DNA from: Myroides fluvii
GTDB taxonomy: Bacteria > Bacteroidota > Bacteroidia > Flavobacteriales > Flavobacteriaceae
Direction of reading: 5' to 3'
DNA: 64,000 bases
NCBI RefSeq assembly: GCF_009792295.1
Contig: NZ_CP039934.1
Location: 1,694,501 to 1,758,500, forward strand
This document shows positions 8,997-18,526 of this stretch, piece after piece. The translations under genes and the position numbers were made by a program. Within the stretch, counting starts at the first letter, position 1. The number at the start of each line of letters is the position of its first letter. A model generated the notes under the pieces. That model saw nothing but the letters and a program-made list of their open reading frames with translations, ran no database searches and was not told where the DNA came from.

Positions 8997-11414
8997 ATGT
9001 TACAAAATTGGTTGAAAGTATATGCTTATCATTGGTTAAAAAATAAAATTTATTTTATGTTGACTGTCTTGGGGTTGGCCTTTGGTTTATCCCTCCTCAC
9101 CTTGGCTGTGATTAGCTATCAAGAGGAACACGCCTATAACCAATCGAATCCCGATAAGGATAGGATTTTTATGGTGTTGAATCGTCACGAGGATTTTACA
9201 TCGATCAACCAACCTTTTCCCTTGGGAAAAACACTGAAAGAGAACTATTCCTTTATTGAAGATTTTACGTATTATACGGGCTATGACGAGATTGTAATAG
9301 AAAAGGACAACATAGCCTATCCCCTTACCAAGGTGCTGCCAGCCCAAAGTAATTTCTTTGATTTTTTTCCTTATTCGTTTGTCTATGGATCTGCACAAAC
9401 GGCTTTTCCAGATCAACGAAGCCTTGTTTTAGAAGAACAAAAAGCCATTGCGATTTTTGGACGAGGGGTAAACCCCTTGGGGAAAGAAGTATATGTGAAT
9501 GACGAGTGGATGGTGATAACGGGTGTTTTTACCTTAGGTAATCACAAGAGCAGCTTTATGCCCGAGGCAATTATAGCGGTAATGGACCAAATGATTGCAA
9601 CAAGAACGAATTGGCAGGATCGTTTTTTTGGGGTATTACTCAAAACAGACAAACCCGATCAGGCATTGGATGCTATTCACGCAACATTAGAGGAACATTA
9701 CTATAAACCAGAAGCTAAAAGGTACGGAATAAGTGTTGAAGAATTGAAGCAAAAAGACATGCTCAATGATCCTATATTCTTGAAAGATTTAGCTACGGTT
9801 CGCTTAAGTCCCTATGGGAAACAGACACCAGAAAGCAGTGGAAATCTCAACATGATTTATATTTTTTGGGGATTGACGCTTGTTATTTTTGCTTTGGCCG
9901 TGGTCAATTTTATCAATTTTTCCATCACTCAGTTTTTATCGAGAGCCAAAGAAATGGGCATGAGACGGATATTTGGAGGAAGTAGGTTCTATATCGTGTG
10001 GCAGATTGCATTTGAAACAACGCTAACTTTGAGTATAGCACTGGGGGTTAGTATCTTTTTTATGGGAGTGATGTTGCCTTATCTCAACCTCATGATAGAT
10101 ACACAAATAGAGCTATCTATCACCATGGTGAGCGTTTGTTTTCTAGTGTTATTGATTAGTATCGCTCTACTGACCGGTGGAATCATCGCATTGTATGTAA
10201 CAAGACAAAAGGTAACTACAATTTTGAAAGGCAATTTCTTGTCTACGCAAAAGGGATCGATACTCAAAACGATATTCTTAATCCTCCAGCTTACCATCGC
10301 TTGCTTTTTCGTTAGCAGTACCTTTATTTTTAATGAACAAGTGTACTATATGCTCAATAAAGATTTAGGCTTTAAAGGCGATCAAGTCATCAGCTTTAGC
10401 TTGAACGAAGCATTGAGATGGGAGAACAATGACCTGCTTTTGGAAAAGTATGAAACTTTTAAAAAAGAAGTAGAGCAACTTCCAGGTGTGGAAGGAGTAT
10501 CTGCATCCGATCAAGTTTTTGGACGTGGTGGTTCAGCTTTAACTACAGGTAGTATGGAGGATAAAGATTTCATTTATACTGTGGTACAAGTGGACTATAA
10601 CTATTTTGATCTTTTTCAAATCCCCTTAGTTCAAGGACGGGATTACAATTCGCTCTATGCGTCAGATTCCATCCAACATATTGTGGTGAATGAAACTTTT
10701 GTTCGTGAGGTTGGAATAACAAATCCCTTAGGAAAAACATTGCGTACAGCCAATAGCTCCTATAACGTCATTGGAGTAATCCAAGACTATAACTCCATGA
10801 ATTTAGAAGATAAAGTGAGCCCAACGGTATATTTTTATATGAAAGGGATAGACCATAAGATGGGGAGTATTGAAAAAGTATATGTCAAAATTAAACAAGA
10901 GGAACCTATTGAACAAACCATCAAAGCAATTGAAGCGAAATGGAAGAAATTTACCCTTGATCGCGATTTGACTTTTAACTATGAATTTGTAGATCGACAG
11001 TTTGCTCAATCATTTGAGCAAGTGCTACTCGAGCGAAAAGTATTTAATGTTTTGAGTATTGGAGTCGTTTTTGTGGCCTTGTTTGGCTTATTTGCCATCG
11101 CTTCTTTTGTGATACAAAGCAAATTAAAAGCAATAGCCATTCAGAAGGTACTAGGAGCGAATTCTTTCCACCTCCTAAAAAAGCTAATGCTTCACTATGT
11201 GTATTACGGGGTGATTAGTTTTTTACTTGCTATTATTCCAAGTTACTACTTGCTAGAAAGCTGGTTGAGTGGTTATGCCTATCGCATCGAGATTGAATGG
11301 ATGACCTATTTTCTGAGTTTGATTGTGATTTTGTGTTTGACTCTACTTATTGTTTGGTATAAAGCGCGTAAAGCGGTTACTATAGATGTATTACACTACA
11401 TCAAATACGAATAA
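8997..11414 (+). CDS. FtsX/MacB-type ABC permease 2
   Basis: An 805-residue paralogue of the preceding permease, with the same order of N-terminal helix (NWLKVYAYHWLKNKIYF leading in), two large periplasmic domains and two helix clusters. The FtsX-fold motif appears as KAIAIQKVLGA before the last cluster and the tail is VLHYIKYE. The start lies two bases after the stop of permease 1, implying translational coupling and co-assembly. Substrate cannot be deduced. The best-studied relatives, such as MacB and BceB, act on antimicrobial peptides, toxins or lipoprotein-like cargo. Confidence 0.9.
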   Translation: MLQNWLKVYAYHWLKNKIYFMLTVLGLAFGLSLLTLAVISYQEEHAYNQSNPDKDRIFMVLNRHEDFTSINQPFPLGKTLKENYSFIEDFTYYTGYDEIVIEKDNIAYPLTKVLPAQSNFFDFFPYSFVYGSAQTAFPDQRSLVLEEQKAIAIFGRGVNPLGKEVYVNDEWMVITGVFTLGNHKSSFMPEAIIAVMDQMIATRTNWQDRFFGVLLKTDKPDQALDAIHATLEEHYYKPEAKRYGISVEELKQKDMLNDPIFLKDLATVRLSPYGKQTPESSGNLNMIYIFWGLTLVIFALAVVNFINFSITQFLSRAKEMGMRRIFGGSRFYIVWQIAFETTLTLSIALGVSIFFMGVMLPYLNLMIDTQIELSITMVSVCFLVLLISIALLTGGIIALYVTRQKVTTILKGNFLSTQKGSILKTIFLILQLTIACFFVSSTFIFNEQVYYMLNKDLGFKGDQVISFSLNEALRWENNDLLLEKYETFKKEVEQLPGVEGVSASDQVFGRGGSALTTGSMEDKDFIYTVVQVDYNYFDLFQIPLVQGRDYNSLYASDSIQHIVVNETFVREVGITNPLGKTLRTANSSYNVIGVIQDYNSMNLEDKVSPTVYFYMKGIDHKMGSIEKVYVKIKQEEPIEQTIKAIEAKWKKFTLDRDLTFNYEFVDRQFAQSFEQVLLERKVFNVLSIGVVFVALFGLFAIASFVIQSKLKAIAIQKVLGANSFHLLKKLMLHYVYYGVISFLLAIIPSYYLLESWLSGYAYRIEIEWMTYFLSLIVILCLTLLIVWYKARKAVTIDVLHYIKYE

Positions 11415-11435
11415 TAGCGTATAAAATAAAATAGC

Positions 11436-13844
11436 ATGCTAAAAAATTGGTTAAAAATATATGGGGCACATCAGATTAAGAATAAAGTGTATTTTATTCT
11501 GACCCTCCTTGGCTTAGCTATTGGGCTTTGGGGCGTGTTATTGGCGTATTTGTACTATAAAGAAGAAGTGCGTTACGATCAATGGAATCCGTATAAAGAC
11601 GAAGTATTCTTGGTTAATACCGATTTAAGCGATAGAGATGTATGGACGTATGCTCCGTATGCATTTGGTTCAAGACTACCAGATTTGGGAGTGAAAGACC
11701 ATATGTATCTTCCCAATTATAGTTCTGGTTACTTTGAAATCGATGGCGAAAAACGCTTTTTTACTAAAGGTCTTTTGGTTCAATCTAACTTTTTTGAATT
11801 TTTTCCTTTTGAGATAGTACAAGGTAACAATGTATTAGATGAACCGAATAGTATCGTTGTTTTAGATACGTATGCTGAATCTTTATTTGGAGAAAATGTT
11901 ATCGGTAAGAGCGTCCGTTATAAAGGGGAATGGTTTGTTGTTAAAGGTGTGTATTCTTTTGGAGGAAAACAGAGCTCTATTGCACCAACGGTTCTTTTTT
12001 CAGGGATGGAAAAAAACGTGGTGAATAATGAAGATAATTGGGGCGATTATAATGCAACCCTATATCTAAAACCAACAGACCCAAATCAAATTGATCGGAT
12101 AGGAAGAGGAATGAAGCAATTACTCTATGATAATTTATACACTCGATTAGCACAGGAAAAAGGAAAAACAGTTGAAGCATACCTGAAAGAAAGTGGTGAT
12201 TTTATAGAAAGTTTTCGATTATTTCCTTTGTCAGGACAGCACATGATAACAGATGCTAGGGCTAATGGCACATTGGAGCGATCGGTTGATATGTCTCGTT
12301 TTTATATTGTAATAGGATTAGCTGTTTCCATTTTATTTCTATCTGTTGTAAATTATGTGAACTTGTCTCTCGTTCAAAGTTTGAAAAGAAATAAAGAAAT
12401 AGTGGTGCAATTGATTATAGGAGGATCCTATTTTACAGTTTTTAAACAACTGTTTTTGGAAAGTGTATTGACCCTCTTTTTTGCTAGTATTTTGAGTTGT
12501 GTATTTGTTGAATTTACTCTGCCTACTATTCGCGTATTTTTACACTCAAACATGACCTTTATTCTAGTAGATTGTCTCGCTTTTTTGTTCTTATTTATAA
12601 TCAGCATAGCCTTATCTGTATCTGGAATATTGTACTTTATTATTCGGAGAATATCGATTTTCACTCTTCTTAGAGGACAATTAGTGCTAAAAGCCACTTC
12701 TTTCGGGGTACGGGATCTGATGATGATTCTTCAATTTGTTATTGCTAGTTTTTTTATTGTAAGTACGATGATCGTTTACCAACAAGTCCATTATATGTTA
12801 GATAAGGAGTTGGGATTTAGTCAAGAAGAAATACTAGTGCTTCCTTTTTTAACCAATGAAGTAGAAGGAAATAAGGTTCGATTGTATGACGTTTATAAAA
12901 AAGAGTTATCCGCTATTCCTGGTGTGCAACAAGTGGCTGGCATTTCTTTTCGCATAGGAGAGGGAGGTTATAATTCCACTTCTTTATCCTATAATGGTGT
13001 TTCTCTACAGGTCGCTAATGTTGCCATGGATGTGGAATTTTTATCCTTGTTGAAAATTAAAATAGTGGAAGGAAGGGGATTTCAATCCGAATTAGCTTCA
13101 GATACCCTTTCAACTATTTTAATCAGTAAAAAATTTAAAGAAAAAGTAGGAGATGAAGATTTAGTCGGCAAACAAGTTATTTGGAATGGAACGCCTTTTG
13201 CGGTTGTTGGTATTGTTGATAATTATCACGCAAAAGGGCTTACAACCGATTATTTACCGATTGTCTATTTTAGGAATGAAACCATTCCTTGGTTAGTGGA
13301 ACAAGAACAAGAAATCTATTTGCGTTTTGATCCCGCTCAAATAGATCAGGTATTGGCAGATGTGGAAAAGATATATAAAAAACGGAATGTCTCGGCATAT
13401 CCTTTTTCTTATGAGTTCTTAGATAAGCGTTTTGAGAAAAATTTTATAGACAGTATCCAAGAACGCAATATTCTGTTGGTTTTAAGTGTACTCGCTGTTT
13501 TTATTGCTTTATTCGGGTTATATAGTCTGGTTTCTTTTAACTTGACCAATCAGTATAAAGAAATTGCAATCCGTAAAGTACTAGGTGCTTCAAATATAGA
13601 ACAAATGAAACAGCTATCTAGACAGTATTTTTTCATAGTGGTTATAGGGTTTGGTTTGGCCATTTTTCCTAGTTACTATTTTATGAATGCCTGGCTAAGT
13701 AACTATGTTTTTCGAATTCATTTGGATTGGATGAACTTTTTACTTGCTTTTTTAGTTTTGATGCTACTCACTTTTGTTACCGTTCTCATTAAGGTGCATC
13801 AAGCATTACAAGTAAAAGTGTTGAAGTATATCAAACACGAGTAA
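11436..13844 (+). CDS. FtsX/MacB-type ABC permease 3
   Basis: An 802-residue member of the same set, beginning MLKNWLKIYGAHQIKNKVYF and ending VLKYIKHE. Two periplasmic domains alternate with membrane clusters near residues 285-420 and 680-795. The FtsX motif is KEIAIRKVLGA. The sisters share this architecture, but their sequences differ along most of their length, so these are old duplications rather than recent copies. The gap of 21 bases to permease 2 is small and without a terminator. Confidence 0.9.
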   Translation: MLKNWLKIYGAHQIKNKVYFILTLLGLAIGLWGVLLAYLYYKEEVRYDQWNPYKDEVFLVNTDLSDRDVWTYAPYAFGSRLPDLGVKDHMYLPNYSSGYFEIDGEKRFFTKGLLVQSNFFEFFPFEIVQGNNVLDEPNSIVVLDTYAESLFGENVIGKSVRYKGEWFVVKGVYSFGGKQSSIAPTVLFSGMEKNVVNNEDNWGDYNATLYLKPTDPNQIDRIGRGMKQLLYDNLYTRLAQEKGKTVEAYLKESGDFIESFRLFPLSGQHMITDARANGTLERSVDMSRFYIVIGLAVSILFLSVVNYVNLSLVQSLKRNKEIVVQLIIGGSYFTVFKQLFLESVLTLFFASILSCVFVEFTLPTIRVFLHSNMTFILVDCLAFLFLFIISIALSVSGILYFIIRRISIFTLLRGQLVLKATSFGVRDLMMILQFVIASFFIVSTMIVYQQVHYMLDKELGFSQEEILVLPFLTNEVEGNKVRLYDVYKKELSAIPGVQQVAGISFRIGEGGYNSTSLSYNGVSLQVANVAMDVEFLSLLKIKIVEGRGFQSELASDTLSTILISKKFKEKVGDEDLVGKQVIWNGTPFAVVGIVDNYHAKGLTTDYLPIVYFRNETIPWLVEQEQEIYLRFDPAQIDQVLADVEKIYKKRNVSAYPFSYEFLDKRFEKNFIDSIQERNILLVLSVLAVFIALFGLYSLVSFNLTNQYKEIAIRKVLGASNIEQMKQLSRQYFFIVVIGFGLAIFPSYYFMNAWLSNYVFRIHLDWMNFLLAFLVLMLLTFVTVLIKVHQALQVKVLKYIKHE

Positions 13845-13874
13845 GAATAATAATTGAAATAAAAATAATAGAAG

Positions 13875-14684
13875 ATGAAAAAATTGGTATTAATCTTCCT
13901 CTTGACAGGAAGCGTTGTGTTTGCACAAAAACAAGAAAAAAGAACTGTGGCAGATTTTGCTGCTATACAGGTTTCTCAAAGTATTCAATTGGATTTTACC
14001 TACGGAGGGACTAAATCCGTTGCGGTACAAGTTCAGGACGAAAAAGACATGCAATATGTAAAAACAGAGGTGAAAAACGGTGTTTTACAAGTGTTTATCG
14101 ATACGCCTAAGGGCACGTTTAATTATCGAACGGGGAGTGTACAAGTTCAAGTTAGTAACCCAACTTTAACTGCCGCTTATATTTCGTCTTCTGCACGATT
14201 AAATGTGCAAAATAAAATGGTGGTAAAGGATTTTAAAGTAGCAGCGAGTAGTTCTGGAACGTTTACAGGAAACTTAATACAAACAGATAACCTAGATGTT
14301 GCAGCAAGTTCTTCCGCTAAAATTGAAGGAAAATTCGAAGTTGCAAATAACACGGCAATTGACGTGAGTTCTTCGGCTAAAGTAGACTTGGACTTGAAGG
14401 GAAACAAAGTAGATATGGCAGCGAGTAGTTCTGCTAAAATTGAAGTAGAAGGAACAGCAAAAACGGTTGTCGCTAAAGTTTCAAGTTCGGCTAAGATTGA
14501 TGGAAAAGAGTTAGCAATAAAAACACTGGATGGAAAAGCGAGTTCGTCGGGAATGATGAGTTTTAATGTCGCTGATGAGGTAAGAGGAAAAGCGAGTTCT
14601 TCAGGAAAAATTGCCATTTACGGAACTGCAACCTTGGTGGATGTGAAAAAATCATCTGGTGGTAAAATTGAAAAAGTAAAATAG
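13875..14684 (+). CDS. Secreted GIN-domain (DUF2807) beta-helix protein
   Basis: A 269-residue protein with a signal peptide (MKKLVLIFLLTGSVVFAQ) and a mature part typical of the GIN/DUF2807 family (FAAIQVSQSIQLDFTYGG at the start). From about residue 95 it becomes a strict beta-helix with ASSSAK or ASSSGK turns roughly every 18-22 residues. It is the second such protein of this operon, placed between permeases 3 and 4. It shares the layout but not the turn sequence with the first (DSA/DSM turns). Exported to the periplasm or surface; the molecular role is unknown. Confidence 0.82.
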   Translation: MKKLVLIFLLTGSVVFAQKQEKRTVADFAAIQVSQSIQLDFTYGGTKSVAVQVQDEKDMQYVKTEVKNGVLQVFIDTPKGTFNYRTGSVQVQVSNPTLTAAYISSSARLNVQNKMVVKDFKVAASSSGTFTGNLIQTDNLDVAASSSAKIEGKFEVANNTAIDVSSSAKVDLDLKGNKVDMAASSSAKIEVEGTAKTVVAKVSSSAKIDGKELAIKTLDGKASSSGMMSFNVADEVRGKASSSGKIAIYGTATLVDVKKSSGGKIEKVK

Positions 14685-14694
14685 TAGCTTAAGT

Positions 14695-17121
14695 ATGGTT
14701 TCTAATTGGTTTAAGTTATATCTCTGGCATTTTAAAAAGAATGCCTTATTTTCAGTTCTTAATATTTTAGGACTTTCGATGGGAATGGCCGCCCTACTAA
14801 TTGTGCTGATTTTTTGGAAGAATGAACATAGCTTTGATCAATGTAATCCATACAAAGACCGGGTATATGAAGTAGAAGGAACAACTGATTCTTATTTCAA
14901 GAATTGGTTTCCCGCACCCGTTGCCAACCAATTAGATAAAATGCCAGATATCATAGAAGCCTATAACTTTAGTTTTACTTCCAATGATATGCTGAGTATT
15001 GTTATAGACGGAAAAAAAGATTTCTTGTATGCTATTGAAGAGAAGCAAGCTAATTTTTTTGATTTCTTTCCTTTTACAACTATTTATGGAAGTGCGGAAG
15101 AATATAAACAGCACTATAAAGATGCTTTGGCATTGGACAAAGAACAAGCAGAACGTTTGTTTGGTCAAGGGGTTAATCCGATAGGAAGGCTCGTTGAATT
15201 AGAAAACGGCCAACTCGTTACAGTTCGTTTTGTCTATGAAATTCCAGGAAATAGCTCCGTGATCTTTAAAGGAATGACATCCTATCTGACTGAAAATCAA
15301 ATTGAATATAATCGAGGAGACAATTGGGGAGATCACAATTATACGCTTTTGATTAAGTTAAAAGAAGGAGTAGCAATCGAAAAAGTACAAGAGCGAATCC
15401 GAGATGTGATGTATGAAGAAATTTTTCAATTTTATGCGCAAGAAGGAGGAATCTCAATTGCAGAATTGAAAGAGCAATATAAAGAAAAAATGGTCTTGCA
15501 TTTCAATGTGCTCGATGAGGTACATTTGAATCCATTATCAGGGGGATTAAGTGCAGGACCAACAGCTGGGAAGATGGTGAATATTATGCTGTTTTCCGCT
15601 GTGCTATTATTGGTTTTAGCGTTGGTTAATGCTATTAATCTATCCCTTGTGAACAGTTTTAAACGAGCGAAGGAAATTGGAATTCGAACAGCAGTTGGTA
15701 GTACAAAATATCAACTTTTTAAACAAAGCATGTTTGAGGCCGCTCTAACAACGGGTATTGCTTTCGGAATAGCATTGCTACTTGTAGAAGGGGGAATGCC
15801 TTATTTTTCTATCTTGGTAGATCGCGCGCTTACTACTAATCCAATGCACTTATTTGGTCCGGTATTGCTCCTGTTGGTTGGGGTTTGCCTGCTAGTAGGA
15901 GGATTACCAAGTTTATTTATTCTGTCTTTTGATGCCATAAAAACATTAAAAGGAAATTTTATCCGAGGGAAAGCAGGAATCCGTTTGCGTAATGTTTTAC
16001 TAATCTTTCAATTTGTTATCGCTTTTTTCTTCTTATCAACCGCCATTTTTGTTCAGAAGCAAGTAAACCATATGTTACAAGAAGATTTGGGGTTTAACGG
16101 GGATCAGGTGGTCAATATTCGCTTTCGAATTAAAGACACCAATCAACGAAATCGAATTTATCAACAAGTGGAAGCAGATGTAAAAAAGATACCTGGAGTA
16201 AAAGCTGTAGTGAATCACTCCATGCGAATTGGCAAGGGGTATTCTAGTGCTTCAAGTAACAACATAGGAGATGTTTCTATGCAGAGTAACAATGTGCCCG
16301 TTGGCTATGATTTCCTACAAGTGTTTGATGCACAATTACTAGAAGGACGATTTTTTGACCGCACGCTTGCATCAGATAGTATTAATAAAATTGTCGTTAA
16401 TGAAACCTATAAACGCAACTTTAATTTTTCAGAGGGTATTATAGGAAAAAAAATGCGATGGAATGGAAGAGAATTTGAAATTATTGGCGTTGTTCAAGAT
16501 TTAAAAATAGAAGGTTTCTCCCAAAATACAAACCCTGCCACGTACTTTATGCCTAATTCAGTGGATTGGTTCACGGGTTTAATGTCAAACATCGCAGTAA
16601 AGATAGAATCGAAGAACGCACAACAAACAATTGATGCGTTGGAAGTTTTTTGGACCAAGCGAATCGATGCTACATATCCAATGGAGTTTCAATTTGCTAG
16701 TGAGGACTTTGCAGCAAGCTATCAAAAAACCTTACATCAGCGTAATCTATTTTTGTGCTTGATGGGAGTATCGATGTTTATTGCTTTATTTGGATTGATG
16801 GCTATTGTTTCCTTTAGTATTGAAAGTAGGTTGAAGGAAATTGCCATTCGAAAAATATTGGGAGCCAATGTAAAAGCATTGGTGCTGAAATTATCGATGC
16901 GCTTTTTAGTGTATTGCACCTTGGGTTTCGTTCTTTCTATCTATCCCGTTTACTATTTGATTCAGGTGTGGTTAGAAGACTTCGTCTATCGCATTGATTT
17001 GTCTTTTTTTCCTTTTTTCCTCGCTTTTTTTGGTCTAACACTATTTTCTATGCTGTTAGTTTTATGGAAATCCATTAAAGCAACGCGTATAAATACATTG
17101 AAATATATAAACTATGAATAA
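14695..17121 (+). CDS. FtsX/MacB-type ABC permease 4
   Basis: An 808-residue paralogue with the same two-domain design: N-terminal helix near residues 20-42, a middle membrane cluster at about 295-440 and a final cluster at about 690-800. The FtsX motif is KEIAIRKILGA and the tail is TLKYINYE. It overlaps the start of the TolC-like gene by 8 bases, so outer-membrane channel synthesis is coupled to it. Whether the four permeases form alternative homodimers, heterodimers or a larger assembly cannot be told from sequence. Confidence 0.9.
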   Translation: MVSNWFKLYLWHFKKNALFSVLNILGLSMGMAALLIVLIFWKNEHSFDQCNPYKDRVYEVEGTTDSYFKNWFPAPVANQLDKMPDIIEAYNFSFTSNDMLSIVIDGKKDFLYAIEEKQANFFDFFPFTTIYGSAEEYKQHYKDALALDKEQAERLFGQGVNPIGRLVELENGQLVTVRFVYEIPGNSSVIFKGMTSYLTENQIEYNRGDNWGDHNYTLLIKLKEGVAIEKVQERIRDVMYEEIFQFYAQEGGISIAELKEQYKEKMVLHFNVLDEVHLNPLSGGLSAGPTAGKMVNIMLFSAVLLLVLALVNAINLSLVNSFKRAKEIGIRTAVGSTKYQLFKQSMFEAALTTGIAFGIALLLVEGGMPYFSILVDRALTTNPMHLFGPVLLLLVGVCLLVGGLPSLFILSFDAIKTLKGNFIRGKAGIRLRNVLLIFQFVIAFFFLSTAIFVQKQVNHMLQEDLGFNGDQVVNIRFRIKDTNQRNRIYQQVEADVKKIPGVKAVVNHSMRIGKGYSSASSNNIGDVSMQSNNVPVGYDFLQVFDAQLLEGRFFDRTLASDSINKIVVNETYKRNFNFSEGIIGKKMRWNGREFEIIGVVQDLKIEGFSQNTNPATYFMPNSVDWFTGLMSNIAVKIESKNAQQTIDALEVFWTKRIDATYPMEFQFASEDFAASYQKTLHQRNLFLCLMGVSMFIALFGLMAIVSFSIESRLKEIAIRKILGANVKALVLKLSMRFLVYCTLGFVLSIYPVYYLIQVWLEDFVYRIDLSFFPFFLAFFGLTLFSMLLVLWKSIKATRINTLKYINYE

Positions 17122-18409
17122 GAGCATTGGGTTACTTGTAGGGTTGTTGTGTACTTCGTTTATTTTTGCTCAAGAAAAATGGACCTTACTCCATTGTATG
17201 CAGTTAGCAGAAGAAAATAGTTATGAACTTATGATTGCCCAACTCGAAAAACAAGTGGTTGAAGTGCAACAACAAAGTGTAGCTTCTTATTACTTGCCTC
17301 AAGTTGGAATCAACACTTCTCAAAGTTTTAATTATGGATCAGCAATCAATCCATCAACTAATGCGAGAGTAAGCTCTAATATTCAGTCCTTACAAACAGC
17401 TGTTGATGCGTCTATTCGCTTATTTGATTGGTCTGATTATGTGGATCGTCAAATGAAAAAACACAATACGTCTTATGCAGCGTTACAAGAAGAAGAAGTG
17501 AAATACTATTATCAACAACGGGTGCTAGACCTGTTTTTTAAGATTATTGGAACCCAAGAATACCATAAACTTCAAGCGTTGCAGTTGAATAACAGTCAGT
17601 TGAATCTAGATCGAGTGGCGAAAGAAGTAGAAGCGGGGGCTAAGCCTATCAGTGATCAATATGATATTGAATATATTTTTAACAATGAACAATTGAGAAT
17701 ACAAGAAACGCTAAATGAATTGCAAAATCAAAAATTGCAACTTTTGCAAATGTTAGATGTTGACAAAGGAGAATTAGCCTCTTTTGAGCTGGTCTTTGAG
17801 CGGGAATTTGTTGGATTTAATTCGGATTATGAGTTCAATCCCATACTTGAAAAAGCGCGTTTGTATCAAGCAATTTTAGAAACAGAACAACGGTCGATTA
17901 GAGCTAAAAATTATCCGAGAATTACAGGGAATTATCAATGGGGAACCTTTTACTCCAAACCCTTTAATACGAGCTTGGATTGGGATGTAGCTTCCTTCTC
18001 TAGACAGTTCGCAGACAATAAAAGTCACTATGTTGGGATTGGGGTAAGTATTCCGCTTTTTCAGGGAGGAATTGTAACGAGACAATTGCGAAAAAACAAA
18101 GCGGAAAGGCAGTTGAATACGTGGAAAATCAGAGAAAAAGAACGGGCAGTTGCAAAAGAGCAGGAGCGCTTAGTACAAGAAATTAATCAGGTTGAAAACT
18201 TGAATGATGGATTGAAAAACAGCATCGATTTAGCCCAAAAATCCTTTCATACTACACAGGTGAAATACGAGAATGGCAAGGCCGATATATTCTCATTTAA
18301 TGCAGCGAAAAATCAGCTACTACATGCAGAATTTGCCTTAATTCAAAACGAAATAAAACGCGTTTTTTTGAGTAAAAAAACAACTTTAAATTACGCAAAT
18401 CACCTATAA
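17114..18409 (+). CDS. TolC-family outer-membrane efflux protein
   Basis: A 431-residue protein with signal peptide (MNKSIGLLVGLLCTSFIFAQ) followed by WTLLHCMQLAEENSYELM, the usual opening helix of TolC/OEP proteins. Two outer-membrane-factor repeats are visible, with glutamine- and lysine-rich coiled-coil stretches near residues 180-215 and 320-390 and predicted strands such as YGSAINPSTNA and VGIGVSIPLFQGG. It would trimerise and form the exit duct docked to the adaptor encoded at the head of the operon. Last gene of the operon. An imperfect inverted repeat (GCAAATC/GATTTGC, 18395-18432) spans its end without a T-tract. Confidence 0.92.
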   Translation: MNKSIGLLVGLLCTSFIFAQEKWTLLHCMQLAEENSYELMIAQLEKQVVEVQQQSVASYYLPQVGINTSQSFNYGSAINPSTNARVSSNIQSLQTAVDASIRLFDWSDYVDRQMKKHNTSYAALQEEEVKYYYQQRVLDLFFKIIGTQEYHKLQALQLNNSQLNLDRVAKEVEAGAKPISDQYDIEYIFNNEQLRIQETLNELQNQKLQLLQMLDVDKGELASFELVFEREFVGFNSDYEFNPILEKARLYQAILETEQRSIRAKNYPRITGNYQWGTFYSKPFNTSLDWDVASFSRQFADNKSHYVGIGVSIPLFQGGIVTRQLRKNKAERQLNTWKIREKERAVAKEQERLVQEINQVENLNDGLKNSIDLAQKSFHTTQVKYENGKADIFSFNAAKNQLLHAEFALIQNEIKRVFLSKKTTLNYANHL

Positions 18410-18472
18410 TATCAAGTAGGCGAGGGATTTGCATTTAGAATATATTAACATCAAAATTTCAAATATAACTGC

Positions 18473-18480
18473 TATATTTG
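18473..18480 (+). promoter_or_regulatory. -7 promoter box upstream of mrp
   Basis: TATATTTG matches the Bacteroidota consensus TAnnTTTG exactly and lies 47 bases before the mrp start codon. No convincing TTTG partner was seen 19-23 bases upstream. Confidence 0.5.
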
Positions 18481-18526
18481 CGTAAGTCAAGATTTATAGT
18501 AAAATATTGAAAACTAATCGCATATA

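Noticed and set aside
14177..14617. A 146-codon open frame antisense to the second GIN gene
   Set aside because: Its low-complexity leucine/alanine-rich sequence is a mirror of the serine-rich repeats in the sense gene, and it lacks a promoter or homologous look.
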